Notes under the pieces: model-generated
Databases searched by the model: none
What the model was told of the DNA's origin: nothing
What the model saw: the letters and a program-made list of their open reading frames with translations, nothing else
Position numbers and translations under genes: made by a program
Assembly (NCBI GenBank): GCA_963761905.1
Contig: CAVXIQ010000005.1
Location: forward strand, 248,001-312,000
Direction of reading: 5' to 3'
Origin: Gaiellasilicea sp963761905
GTDB lineage: Bacteria; Actinomycetota; Thermoleophilia; Gaiellales; Gaiellaceae
Length of the DNA: 64,000 bases
Part shown: positions 35,947-43,713 of the stretch, one piece after another
How the letters are laid out: each line of letters starts with the position of its first letter
Numbering within the stretch: the first letter of the stretch is position 1

Positions 35947-36930
35947 CTAGGCGGGCTGGGTCTGCTCGCGCGGCGCGGTGAGCGCCGCCTCGAGGTGACC
36001 GTGCGCATCGGCGAGGAAGCGTTCCGCGTCGAGCGCCGCTGCGCAACCGGATCCGGCGGCGGTCACCGCCTGCCGGTAGACGTGATCCTGGACGTCGCCG
36101 GCGGCGAACACACCCGGGATGTTGGTCTCGGTCGACTTCCCCTTCGTGACCAGGTAGCCGGCGTCGTCGTGCTCGAGCTGCTCGACGAAGAGCTTGGTCG
36201 TCGGGTCGTGGCCGATCGCGACGAAGAGTCCATCGGTCGCGTAGTCGAGCAGCTCACCCGTCTCGACGTTCGAGAGGCGCAGGCCGGAGAGCTTGCCGTT
36301 CTCGACGCCGAGCACCTCGTCGACGACGTAGGGCGTCAGGATCTCGATCTTCTCGTGGGCCTTCGCGCGGTCGACCATGATCTGCGAGGCGCGAAACTCG
36401 CCACGGCGGTGGACGATCGTCACCTTGGAGGCGAACTTGGTCAGAAAGAGCGCCTCCTCCATCGCCGAGTCGCCGCCGCCGACGACCACGACCTCCCGAT
36501 CGCGGTAGAAGGCGCCGTCGCAGGTGGCGCAGTACGTGACGCCCCGGCCGTGCAATGCCCGCTCGGATTCGAGACCGATCTGACGCGCGGTTGCCCCCGT
36601 CGCCACGATCACGGTCTCCGCGCGGTGTTCCTCGTCGCCGACGAAGACGCGGAACGGACGCTCCGAGAAATCGACGCGCGTGACGTCGTCGGTGACGAAC
36701 TCGGTTCCGAACCGCTCTGCCTGCTCGCGAAACTCACTCATCATGGCCGGGCCCATGACGCCTTCGGGGTATCCCGGATAGTTCTCGACCTCGCTCGTGA
36801 TCATGAGCTGGCCGCCCCACTGAAAACCCTCGATCACGAGCGGCTTCAGGTTGGCGCGCGCGGCATAGAGCGCAGCTGTGTACCCGGCGGGACCCCCGCC
36901 GATGATGATCACGTCACGAACGTCGTCCAC
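35947..36930 (-). CDS. trxB: Thioredoxin reductase
   Basis: FAD/NADPH disulfide reductase (327 aa). The FAD site is VIIIGGGPAGYTAALYAARA, the redox disulfide CATC (in VTYCATCDGAFYRD), the NADPH site VVVVGGGDSAMEEALFL, and NIPGVFAAGDVQDHVYRQA ends the FAD domain. GTG 36930 follows GGAGG by about 9 bases. No thioredoxin gene is adjacent. Confidence 0.95.
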   Translation of the reverse strand: MDDVRDVIIIGGGPAGYTAALYAARANLKPLVIEGFQWGGQLMITSEVENYPGYPEGVMGPAMMSEFREQAERFGTEFVTDDVTRVDFSERPFRVFVGDEEHRAETVIVATGATARQIGLESERALHGRGVTYCATCDGAFYRDREVVVVGGGDSAMEEALFLTKFASKVTIVHRRGEFRASQIMVDRAKAHEKIEILTPYVVDEVLGVENGKLSGLRLSNVETGELLDYATDGLFVAIGHDPTTKLFVEQLEHDDAGYLVTKGKSTETNIPGVFAAGDVQDHVYRQAVTAAGSGCAAALDAERFLADAHGHLEAALTAPREQTQPA

Positions 36931-37071
36931 CGCTCATTTCCTCCTCTGGCCGCCTGTGCGACCCTCACCATAGAGAACGAATCGGGGGTGTCGGGTGTTC
37001 CGAGACGGCTCCGTGTCGCGGCGGCTGTCGAGGACGCTTAAGATCGGGCCGGTCCTGGCAGAAAGGTCGAG

Positions 37072-38214
37072 ATGACGACGACGGTGAGCCTCGAGAGCCT
37101 CCGCGATCTGGCGGCGTTCCGAGCGCAGAACGGCTGCGCGATCAGTCTCTATCTCGATCTTCATCCCAGTGTCAGCCCGACGGCCGGCGAGACCGCGACG
37201 CGTGTGAGCTCGCTGCTCGACCAGGCGGCGAAGTCCCACGGCGCGACTCGCGGCGATCTCGCGCACGAGATGCGGCAGGGGCTGAAAAGCGACTTCGAGC
37301 GGCTCGAGCGGTTCTTCGACGCGGAGCTCGATCGCGGCGGCTCACATGGGCTGGCCGTGTTCGCAGCCGGGCTCGACAACGTCTGGAACGTGCTCCCGTT
37401 GGCGTCCTCCGTGCCCGACGCGGTCCGGGTGGCCGACGACTTCCTGCTCGCTCCCCTCGTACCGCTGGTCGGCCGTGGCAACGGCGCCCTTGTCGCCGTC
37501 GTCAACCGGGAGTTGGGCCGCGTGCTCGCGTTGCGGGACGGCAGGCTCGACGAGATCGTCGACCGCACCGAAGACGCGCCGAGTCGCCACGATCAAGGAG
37601 GCTGGTCGCAGGCCCGGTTCCAGCGCCACATCGAGAATGTCGCGCACGAGCACTACAAGACCGTCGCTGCGGAGCTCGAGCGGTCGTACCGTCGGTTCGA
37701 CCGACCGCGGATCGTGATCGCCTGCTCCGATGACGTGCGACCCGAGTTCTCTGCCGTTCTCCCGACCGAGGTCGCCGACGCGGTCATCGGTTGGGTCGCC
37801 GTCGAGCAGCACGCGGGGCCGGCGGAGCTGCAGGAAGCGGCGCAGCCGCTCCTCGAGCGATGGCGAGCCGATTCCGAGACCGAGCTCGTGGAGCGGTGGC
37901 GCGAGGCCACGGGGCGCGGGTCGCGCGGTGTCGCCGGTTGGGAGGACACGTTGGAGGCAGCCTCCGACGGCCGAATCGAGCTCTTGCTCTACCAGGACGG
38001 CGCTCGTCGAGACGCGTTTCGCTGTCCGGCGTGCGGCCGCGCGGCTGCGCAGGCGAGCTCATGTCCCCTCGACGGCACGACCATGGAGGCGCGGGACGAC
38101 GGTCTCGATCTCGTGGTCCGGCTGGCGCTCGCCCACGGCGGGGAGGTACGAGCTCTCGAGCACGGCAACGACCTCGATCCGGTCGAGGGCATCGGCGCCA
38201 TCCTGCGGTACTAG
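37072..38214 (+). CDS. Bacterial eRF1-like (baeRF/VLRF1-type) protein with zinc finger
   Basis: A 380-residue protein with an eRF1-like middle domain: ALVAVVNRELGRVLALRDGRL, then a GGWSQARFQRHIENVAHEHY motif equivalent to the catalytic GGQ/GxxxQ loop of release factors and Vms1-like peptidyl-tRNA hydrolases. A C-terminal zinc-binding segment (CPACGRAAAQASSCP) follows. Related families are thought to free peptides from stalled ribosomes. That role here is inferred from family membership. Single gene. Confidence 0.75.
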   Translation: MTTTVSLESLRDLAAFRAQNGCAISLYLDLHPSVSPTAGETATRVSSLLDQAAKSHGATRGDLAHEMRQGLKSDFERLERFFDAELDRGGSHGLAVFAAGLDNVWNVLPLASSVPDAVRVADDFLLAPLVPLVGRGNGALVAVVNRELGRVLALRDGRLDEIVDRTEDAPSRHDQGGWSQARFQRHIENVAHEHYKTVAAELERSYRRFDRPRIVIACSDDVRPEFSAVLPTEVADAVIGWVAVEQHAGPAELQEAAQPLLERWRADSETELVERWREATGRGSRGVAGWEDTLEAASDGRIELLLYQDGARRDAFRCPACGRAAAQASSCPLDGTTMEARDDGLDLVVRLALAHGGEVRALEHGNDLDPVEGIGAILRY

Positions 38215-38223
38215 CCCGCCGCT

Positions 38224-39279
38224 CTAGGCAGCGTCGATCGCGCGGAGCGGCTCGACCGCGCTGCCGGCCCGCTGCTCGAGCGCGTCCTCGTCGACGGCCT
38301 GCTCGAGCCGTGTCTCGAAGCGCTCGAGCCGACGCTGCGACTCGCCGTACTTCGTCTGCGCGTTGCCGATGTGCCGGCCGACGACGTCGAAGTCCTCCTT
38401 GAAGCGCGAGAACTCCTTCCCGAGCTGGCCGCAGTACGCCATCACGTCCTGGGCGTGCTTCTCGATCTGCAAGCCCCGGAGCCCGAGCACGATCATCGTC
38501 AGGTAGGCATGGAAGGTGGCCGGCGAGACGGGGAACACGCGCTTCTCGAGCGCGTACTGATGCAGGTCGCCGGTGCCGCCGCAGGCGATCTCGTAGTAGA
38601 CGGTCTCGGCCGGCAGGTACATGAAGGCGAAGTCGTAGGTGCCCTCGCCCGGCTTGATGTACTTCGTCGCAATCGCGTCGACGTGCCCCTTCACGTCCCG
38701 CGCGAGCATCCGGCGCGCGACCAGGCGCTGCTCGTCGTCCTCGGCGTCGAGGACGCGATGGACGTTGTCGAGCGGGAACTTGGCGTCGACCGGGAGGAGC
38801 TTCTCGGCGCGCACGACCGCGTCGACCCGCTCGCCGCTCGTGAAGCCGTGCTGGAGCTCGTAGGCGGCGGATGGGAGCATGTCGGCGAGGAGGTTCGCCA
38901 GCAACAGCTCGCCGAAGCCCCCGCGCGCCTTGGGCGGGCGCAGCGCCTGCTCGAGCCGCTTGAGATCGTTCGCCCGCTCGAGCATGCTCTTCGTTCCCTG
39001 CTCGACGCGGGCCAGCTTCTCCGAGATCTGCGTCGCCGTCTCGCCCGCGTTGCGCTGCGTGGCGAGGAGGCGGCCGTCGAGGCCTTCGAGTCTCCGGTCG
39101 ACCTTCGCATCGAGGTCGCCCAGCCTCCGGTCGAGCCGCGACTCGAGCTCACCGAGCGAGCCGTCGAGACGGCCGAGCGTCCCGCCGATGTCACCGCGGA
39201 GCGAGCGGGCGAGTCGGAATCCGCCCACAGCGAGCGCCACGGCGAGGGCGAGAACGAGGATGAGAGTCAGAACGATCAT
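38224..39279 (-). CDS. rmuC: DNA recombination protein RmuC
   Basis: Membrane-anchored nuclease-like protein limiting inversions at repeats (351 aa). An N-terminal helix (MIVLTLILVLALAVALAVGG) is followed by a coiled coil from about 30 to 120, then the RmuC domain with GGFGELLLANLLADML, LPVDAKFPLDNVHRV and the YDFAFMYLPAETVYYE core. Converges on the release-factor-like gene. Confidence 0.93.
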   Translation of the reverse strand: MIVLTLILVLALAVALAVGGFRLARSLRGDIGGTLGRLDGSLGELESRLDRRLGDLDAKVDRRLEGLDGRLLATQRNAGETATQISEKLARVEQGTKSMLERANDLKRLEQALRPPKARGGFGELLLANLLADMLPSAAYELQHGFTSGERVDAVVRAEKLLPVDAKFPLDNVHRVLDAEDDEQRLVARRMLARDVKGHVDAIATKYIKPGEGTYDFAFMYLPAETVYYEIACGGTGDLHQYALEKRVFPVSPATFHAYLTMIVLGLRGLQIEKHAQDVMAYCGQLGKEFSRFKEDFDVVGRHIGNAQTKYGESQRRLERFETRLEQAVDEDALEQRAGSAVEPLRAIDAA

Positions 39280-39344
39280 CGGGCCGACGAACGCTAGAGA
39301 TCGGGTCGGACGGAACGGCGGCCGCTGCTACAGTCGCCGCGGAA

Positions 39345-40055
39345 ATGGCCCGCAAAGACCGCGCTCCCACGCCGCCGAAGCGGCCCGTTCAGGCTCCGCA
39401 GCGCAGAAGCTCGCCCGCAAGCGCAGCCGATGCGGAGCGCCAGCGGCGACTGCTCTACATCGTCGCCGGCTCGGGGATCGCCGCTCTCGTCGTCGTTCTC
39501 GGGTTCCTGTTCCTCGGCGGCGGCGGCGACAAGAGCGAGGCGGCGGTGCTCGAGGACGCGGGTTGCACCCTCAAGAGCTTCCCGGCTCAGGCGAACACGC
39601 CCGACCACACCGACGTCCCGACGCTCGAGACGAAACCCAAGTGGAACTCCTTCCCGCCCACGAGCGGCCCTCACTTCGGCCAGACCGCCATCTTCGGCTC
39701 CTACGACGAGGAGGTGCCGCTCGTCCAGACGACGCACAACCTCGAGCATGGCGCTGTCGTCATCCATTACGGCAAGGACGTTCCAGAGACCGAGATCGAG
39801 GCGATCCGGGCCTTCTACGACGACGACCCGAACGGTCTCATCGTGGCGCCGCTCCCGCAGCTCGGGCAGAAGATCGCGCTCACCGCGTGGACCGCTCCCG
39901 AAGCGACGCCCGGCAGCGAACCGGATCGCGGTCGCGGGTACCTCGCCGAGTGCACGGCGTTCGACGAGGAGGCGTTCTCGACCTTCGTAGACGAGCACCG
40001 CGGCAAGGGGCCGGAGCGGTTCCCCGTCGACCAGCTCGTTCCGGGCGGGGGATAG
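39345..40055 (+). CDS. DUF3105 membrane-anchored protein
   Basis: A 236-residue protein with a basic, proline-rich cytoplasmic N terminus, one membrane helix (residues 35-55), and an extracytoplasmic DUF3105 domain. Family hallmarks are NSFPPTSGPHFG and THNLEHGAVVIHYG. The function is unknown. Confidence 0.85.
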   Translation: MARKDRAPTPPKRPVQAPQRRSSPASAADAERQRRLLYIVAGSGIAALVVVLGFLFLGGGGDKSEAAVLEDAGCTLKSFPAQANTPDHTDVPTLETKPKWNSFPPTSGPHFGQTAIFGSYDEEVPLVQTTHNLEHGAVVIHYGKDVPETEIEAIRAFYDDDPNGLIVAPLPQLGQKIALTAWTAPEATPGSEPDRGRGYLAECTAFDEEAFSTFVDEHRGKGPERFPVDQLVPGGG

Positions 40056-40080
40056 ACGCGCTCTAGACTGGCCGGACGCC

Positions 40081-40165
40081 GCCGGGGTGGCGAAACCGGT
40101 CAGACGCGCCCGACTTAAAATCGGGTGGCCCTCGGGCCATGAGGGTTCGACTCCCTCCCCCGGCA
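40081..40165 (+). tRNA. tRNA-Leu (anticodon TAA)
   Basis: 85 nt. The acceptor stem GCCGGGG pairs with CCCCGGC, discriminator A. The anticodon loop is CTTAAAA, giving TAA, and a long variable arm (TGGCCCTCGGGCCA) confirms a class II leucine tRNA. The T arm is GAGGG-TTCGACT-CCCTC. CCA is not encoded. A possible -10 (TAGACT, 40064-40069) precedes it. Confidence 0.95.
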
Positions 40166-40203
40166 TCCGTTGATCGCAATCCCCGGCTGAATACACTCCG
40201 CCG

Positions 40204-41490
40204 ATGGCTCAGATCGAGGAAGCGGCGTCCCATACCCAGCTCGAATGGGACACGCCGCTCTTCCGTACGGCCATCGCGCAGTTCGAGCAGGCGGTGCCGT
40301 ACGCGGACATCTCCGAAGGAGTCGCCGAGCGGCTGCGCTACCCGGAGCGGGCGGTCATGCTCTCCGTCCCCGTCCGGCTCGACGACGAGCGCCGGGTCGT
40401 CTTCGCCGGCTATCGCGTCCAGCACTCGAGCGTGCTCGGGCCGACCAAGGGCGGGATTCGCTACGACACCGAGGTCACGCTCGGCGAGTGCGCGGCGCTG
40501 GCCGTCTGGATGACCTGGAAATGCGCGCTGCTCAAGCTTCCCTACGGCGGCGCGAAGGGCGGCGTCCGCTGCAACCCGCGCCAGATGTCGGCGTTCGAGC
40601 TCGAGCGGCTGACGCGCCGCTTCACGTCGGATCTCCTCCCGGTGATCGGGCCCCAGGAGGACATCCCCGCGCCGGACATGGCGACGAACGAGCAGACGAT
40701 GGCGTGGATGATGGACACCTATTCGATGCAGATGGGCCACGCCGTCCCGGAGATCGTGACCGGCAAGCCGATCTCGATCGGCGGCTCGGTCTTCCGGCAA
40801 GAGGCGACGGGGGCGGGCGTCGTGATGGTTGTCGCGCGCGCATGCGAGCGTCTCGGCTGGAACCTGACCGAGCAGCGCTGCGTCGTCCAGGGCTTCGGCA
40901 ACGTCGGGGGGATCGCGGCGCACGAGCTCGTCGCGCGCGGGGCCCGCGTGATCGCCGTCTCCGACGTCTCCGGCGGCGTGCTCGACGAGGCGGGCCTCGA
41001 CGTCGACGCGATGCTCGCCTTCGCGGCTGCGAACGGCTCGCTCGAGTCGTGGGAAGGTGGACGGCGGATCACGAACGAGGAGCTGCTCGAGCTGCCCTGC
41101 GACATCCTCGTGCTCGCTGCGCGCGAGGATCAGGTCACGGAGGAGAACGCCGGCCGGATCCGGGCGCGGCTGATCGCCGAGGGCGCGAACGGCCCGACCT
41201 CGTTCGAAGGCGACGCGATCCTGGCCGAACGGGGGATCCCGATCCTGCCCGACATCCTCGCGAACGCCGGCGGAGTCACCGTTTCCTACTTCGAGTGGGT
41301 GCAGGATCTCGGCCGCCTCTTCTGGGATCGTGACGAGATCCGGCTGAAGCTCGCCGAGAAGCTCGACGACGCCTTCGACCGCGTCTGGGATGTCGCCACC
41401 GAGCGCTCGATCACGCTCCGAACCGCCGCGCTCGTCGCGGGGATCCGCGAAGTCGCCGGCGCGCTCGAGGCGCGGGGCCTCTATCCGTGA
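40204..41490 (+). CDS. gdhA: Glu/Leu/Phe/Val dehydrogenase (glutamate dehydrogenase)
   Basis: Links ammonia assimilation to 2-oxoglutarate. The 428-residue protein has GPTKGGIRYDTEVTLGECAA, the lysine-rich active site MTWKCALLKLPYGGAKGG, PAPDMATNEQTMAWMMDTYS, and Rossmann motif VVQGFGNVGGIAAHELV. Length and motifs fit the hexameric NAD-type enzymes. The following CBS gene overlaps its stop by 4 bases. Confidence 0.95.
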   Translation: MAQIEEAASHTQLEWDTPLFRTAIAQFEQAVPYADISEGVAERLRYPERAVMLSVPVRLDDERRVVFAGYRVQHSSVLGPTKGGIRYDTEVTLGECAALAVWMTWKCALLKLPYGGAKGGVRCNPRQMSAFELERLTRRFTSDLLPVIGPQEDIPAPDMATNEQTMAWMMDTYSMQMGHAVPEIVTGKPISIGGSVFRQEATGAGVVMVVARACERLGWNLTEQRCVVQGFGNVGGIAAHELVARGARVIAVSDVSGGVLDEAGLDVDAMLAFAAANGSLESWEGGRRITNEELLELPCDILVLAAREDQVTEENAGRIRARLIAEGANGPTSFEGDAILAERGIPILPDILANAGGVTVSYFEWVQDLGRLFWDRDEIRLKLAEKLDDAFDRVWDVATERSITLRTAALVAGIREVAGALEARGLYP

Positions 41491-41891
41491 GCGACCGCGT
41501 GCGCGACGCGATGGTCGCGGATCCCCCGATGCTCGACGGCGGCGCAAGCGCTCAGGAAGCCGGCGAGGCTCTGGGGCGCCCCGAGGTGCGGGCTCTCTTC
41601 GTCTGCGACGACGGCCGCCTGGTCGGGGTGGTCACCCGCAAGACGCTCGTGCGAGCGGTTGTCGCGGCCGGGCTCGATCCGCGCTCGACCGAGCTGCGCG
41701 GGATCGCCGAGCCGCCGCACAACACGATCGGCTCGGACGTGCCGCTCGACGAGGCGTTTCACTTTCTCGAGGAGCACGATCTGGAGCGCGTGCCGGTCGT
41801 CGAGCACGGCAAGCTCGTCGGCGTCCTCTCGAGAGCGGTGCTCCAGCGGCGGCTGGCCGAGGACGAGCCGCCGGCCGACGCCGCGGACTAG
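41487..41891 (+). CDS. CBS-domain pair protein
   Basis: A 134-residue protein made of two CBS motifs (MVADPPMLDGGASAQEA ... LVGVVTRKTLVRAVV and VPLDEAFHFLEEHDLERVP ... LVGVLSRAVL). Such pairs bind adenosine nucleotides. Its GTG start overlaps gdhA, suggesting co-expression and possibly nucleotide-dependent control of glutamate metabolism; the link is inference. Confidence 0.87.
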   Translation: MSDRVRDAMVADPPMLDGGASAQEAGEALGRPEVRALFVCDDGRLVGVVTRKTLVRAVVAAGLDPRSTELRGIAEPPHNTIGSDVPLDEAFHFLEEHDLERVPVVEHGKLVGVLSRAVLQRRLAEDEPPADAAD

Positions 41892-42781
41892 CAGCAGGTG
41901 TAGGCGCCGGGCGGCGCTGCGCCCTCTTCGCGCTCCGGCAGCTCGGCGGCCGCGAGCGCGGCGCCGTGGAGGATGTCGCGCTCGCTCGCCTCGATCCCCG
42001 CGAGGTCGTAACGCTCGACGATCTCCAGGAGGATGGCCGCGCCCGCGACGATCACCGACGCCCGTCCCGGTTCCATGATCCGCGCCCGCTCCTCGACCGA
42101 GAGTACGGCGAGTCGCGCGGTCTGCTCCTCGACCGCCTCGCGCGAGAGCAGGTGGCCGTGCGTACGCTCGGCGTCGTACTCGGCGAGCCGAAGATCGAGC
42201 GCCGCGAGCGTCGTCACGGTTCCGGCTACGCCGATCGCCTCGACCGCTTCGAGCTCAGGCAGCACGCTCCGCACGTGAGCGCGGATCGCGCCGACATCCT
42301 CGCCGAAGCGCTCGGTCAGCCGGACGCAGCCGATCTGGAGGCTCGTGCGGAGATCTGTTCCGACCACCTGGAGCTCCGTCGAGCCGCCGCCGATGTCGAC
42401 GACGAGCGTGCCGGGAGCCAGGTCGCCGATCCCGCGGAGCGTCATCGCCGCCTCCTCGTCCCCCGAGAGGAGGCGAGTCGTGAAGCCGTAGCTCCACTCG
42501 ATCTCGCCCAGGAAGGCCTCGCCGTTGTCGGCGTCGCGGACTGCGCTCGTCGCGATGGCGAGCGTCCGCTCGGCGCCGAGAGCCTCGAGCTCGCGGCGGT
42601 AGTCCGAGAGGACGTTGCGGACGCGCGCGATCGGGAGCGGGAGGAGCTTCCCGCGGGTGTCGACTCCTTCGCCGAGGCGCGTGATCGCGAGCCGCCGCAC
42701 GACCTCCGTCAACTCGCCGTTCACGTCTGCGACGAGGAGACGACTCGAGTTCGTCCCGAGATCGACCGCCGCGACCCTCAC
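41888..42781 (-). CDS. Ppx/GppA exopolyphosphatase family protein
   Basis: Hydrolyses polyphosphate or pppGpp, affecting phosphate storage and the stringent response. Phosphate-binding motifs DLGTNSSRLLVADV and VVDIGGGSTELQVV are intact, with SAVRDADNGEAFL and the IGVAGTVTTLAAL loop between domains. At 297 aa it is the short form without the HD-like C-terminal domain. Which substrate is used is not visible. It overlaps the coiled-coil gene by 4 bases. Confidence 0.9.
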   Translation of the reverse strand: MRVAAVDLGTNSSRLLVADVNGELTEVVRRLAITRLGEGVDTRGKLLPLPIARVRNVLSDYRRELEALGAERTLAIATSAVRDADNGEAFLGEIEWSYGFTTRLLSGDEEAAMTLRGIGDLAPGTLVVDIGGGSTELQVVGTDLRTSLQIGCVRLTERFGEDVGAIRAHVRSVLPELEAVEAIGVAGTVTTLAALDLRLAEYDAERTHGHLLSREAVEEQTARLAVLSVEERARIMEPGRASVIVAGAAILLEIVERYDLAGIEASERDILHGAALAAAELPEREEGAAPPGAYTCC

Positions 42782-43101
42782 TTGCTGCGCGGAAGGAACG
42801 ACGCGACCCGGTCGATCGAGGCGCGGACGTCTGCGATCGCGGCGGTCGAGACGGCGAGCTCGGCGCGCGATGCGCGCAGGCGCGTGAGCGACGCCTCGAG
42901 CGCGCTGCCGCTCGTCGCCGCCGTCTGGAGGTGAAGCTCGATCTCGCTGCTTGCCCGCTCGATCCCTTCCAGCTTCTCGCCGACCTCGCTGGAGAGCCGC
43001 TTGAAGTCGCGGAAGAGCGCCAGCCCACGCCGGATCGTGATCACCAGGGCGGTCACGCTCACGAGGGTGGCGACCGCCAGGGCAAGCCAGAAGAGGATCA
43101 T
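42778..43101 (-). CDS. Membrane-anchored coiled-coil protein
   Basis: A 107-residue protein with one N-terminal transmembrane helix (ILFWLALAVATLVSVTALVI) and a coiled-coil tail, similar in layout to DUF948-type proteins. It is coupled to the Ppx/GppA gene. No function can be assigned. Confidence 0.7.
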   Translation of the reverse strand: MILFWLALAVATLVSVTALVITIRRGLALFRDFKRLSSEVGEKLEGIERASSEIELHLQTAATSGSALEASLTRLRASRAELAVSTAAIADVRASIDRVASFLPRSK

Positions 43102-43119
43102 CGCGGCGATGCTAGCGCG

Positions 43120-43148
43120 TGGTCACCGCGTTGCTCGGGTGCTACAAT
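43120..43148 (+). promoter_or_regulatory. Promoter of initiator tRNA
   Basis: TGGTCA (43120-43125), 17-bp spacer, TACAAT (43143-43148). Transcription would begin a few bases before the tRNA at 43160. Confidence 0.6.
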
Positions 43149-43159
43149 CGACGCCGCGT

Positions 43160-43233
43160 CGCGGGGTGGAGCAGTCAGGTAGCTCGCCGGGCTCATAACC
43201 CGGAGGTCGCAGGTTCAAATCCTGCCCCCGCTA
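43160..43233 (+). tRNA. Initiator tRNA-fMet (anticodon CAT)
   Basis: 74 nt, anticodon loop CTCATAA. The anticodon stem has three consecutive G-C pairs (CCGGG/CCCGG), the hallmark of initiators. The first base C1 is not paired with position 72, which is T here rather than the usual bacterial A. The 3' 21 bases (43213-43233) recur at 56158-56178, marking an integration site. Confidence 0.93.
43213..43233 (+). repeat. Left attachment-site core (tRNA 3' end)
   Basis: The 21 bases from the T loop to the discriminator of the initiator tRNA are identical to 56158-56178. Direct repeats of a tRNA 3' end about 13 kb apart are the standard footprint of a tyrosine-recombinase island. Confidence 0.85.
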
Positions 43234-43240
43234 TCTAAAG

Positions 43241-43264
43241 AAGCCCTGGAAACGGGGCTTTTTT
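43241..43264 (+). terminator. Intrinsic terminator after initiator tRNA
   Basis: AAGCCC, loop TGGAAACG, GGGCTT followed by a run of T. It lies inside the island side of the repeat, so it would have come with the insertion and replaced the tRNA's original terminator (see 56183-56207). Confidence 0.85.
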
Positions 43265-43284
43265 CGTTCTTTAGGCCTGCAATT

Positions 43285-43389
43285 TTAGTGGAACTTTTGC
43301 CCAAACTTTTGCCCGGGTTCTAGTCGAGGAAGGGGGCGCCATCTTCGAGGAGCGCGGACCCGATACCCAGCCGCTGCTTCATCCCTATG
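43285..43389 (-). pseudogene. Possible remnant of a tyrosine integrase C terminus
   Basis: A 34-codon open stretch reading toward the tRNA and ending LEPGQKFGQKFH before TAA. Its end is similar to what I recall of C-terminal tails of actinobacterial tRNA-island integrases, and the position next to the att core is where the integrase gene normally lies. Upstream it is closed by a stop at 43390-43392, and no catalytic R-H-R-Y region is found nearby. If correct, the integrase has been deleted, fixing the island. The identification rests on a short tail and on position. Confidence 0.4.
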
Positions 43390-43713
43390 TCAGCAGGTGA
43401 CTGGATAATCGCCACACTGCCCGCGGTTCCGGACCGGCATCACGAAAGCACGCTCCCCGGAAGTACCCTGTTCGCGGATGACGGGAGCGGCACGTTCATC
43501 CTTCAGCTCCAAGCCCATGTTCGGGCGAGGCACCTGCTTCAGAGTCCTGTGGCACCGACTGCCATCAAGTGCCACGAGGATGCAACAGCGGTTCAGAGCG
43601 GGTTCAGCTCAGAGGAGGGGGGACGAGTACTGCAGTCCCGCACAGCTCGTCGACGGAGTCGAACGGTGCGCCGGCCCCGTCGTACAATCGGCGAACCCCG
43701 AACGAGGAGCGGG

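Noticed and set aside
43387..43713. N-terminal extension of the LuxR regulator
   Set aside because: The frame is open, but the added residues do not resemble the family and the ribosome site is at TTG 43714.
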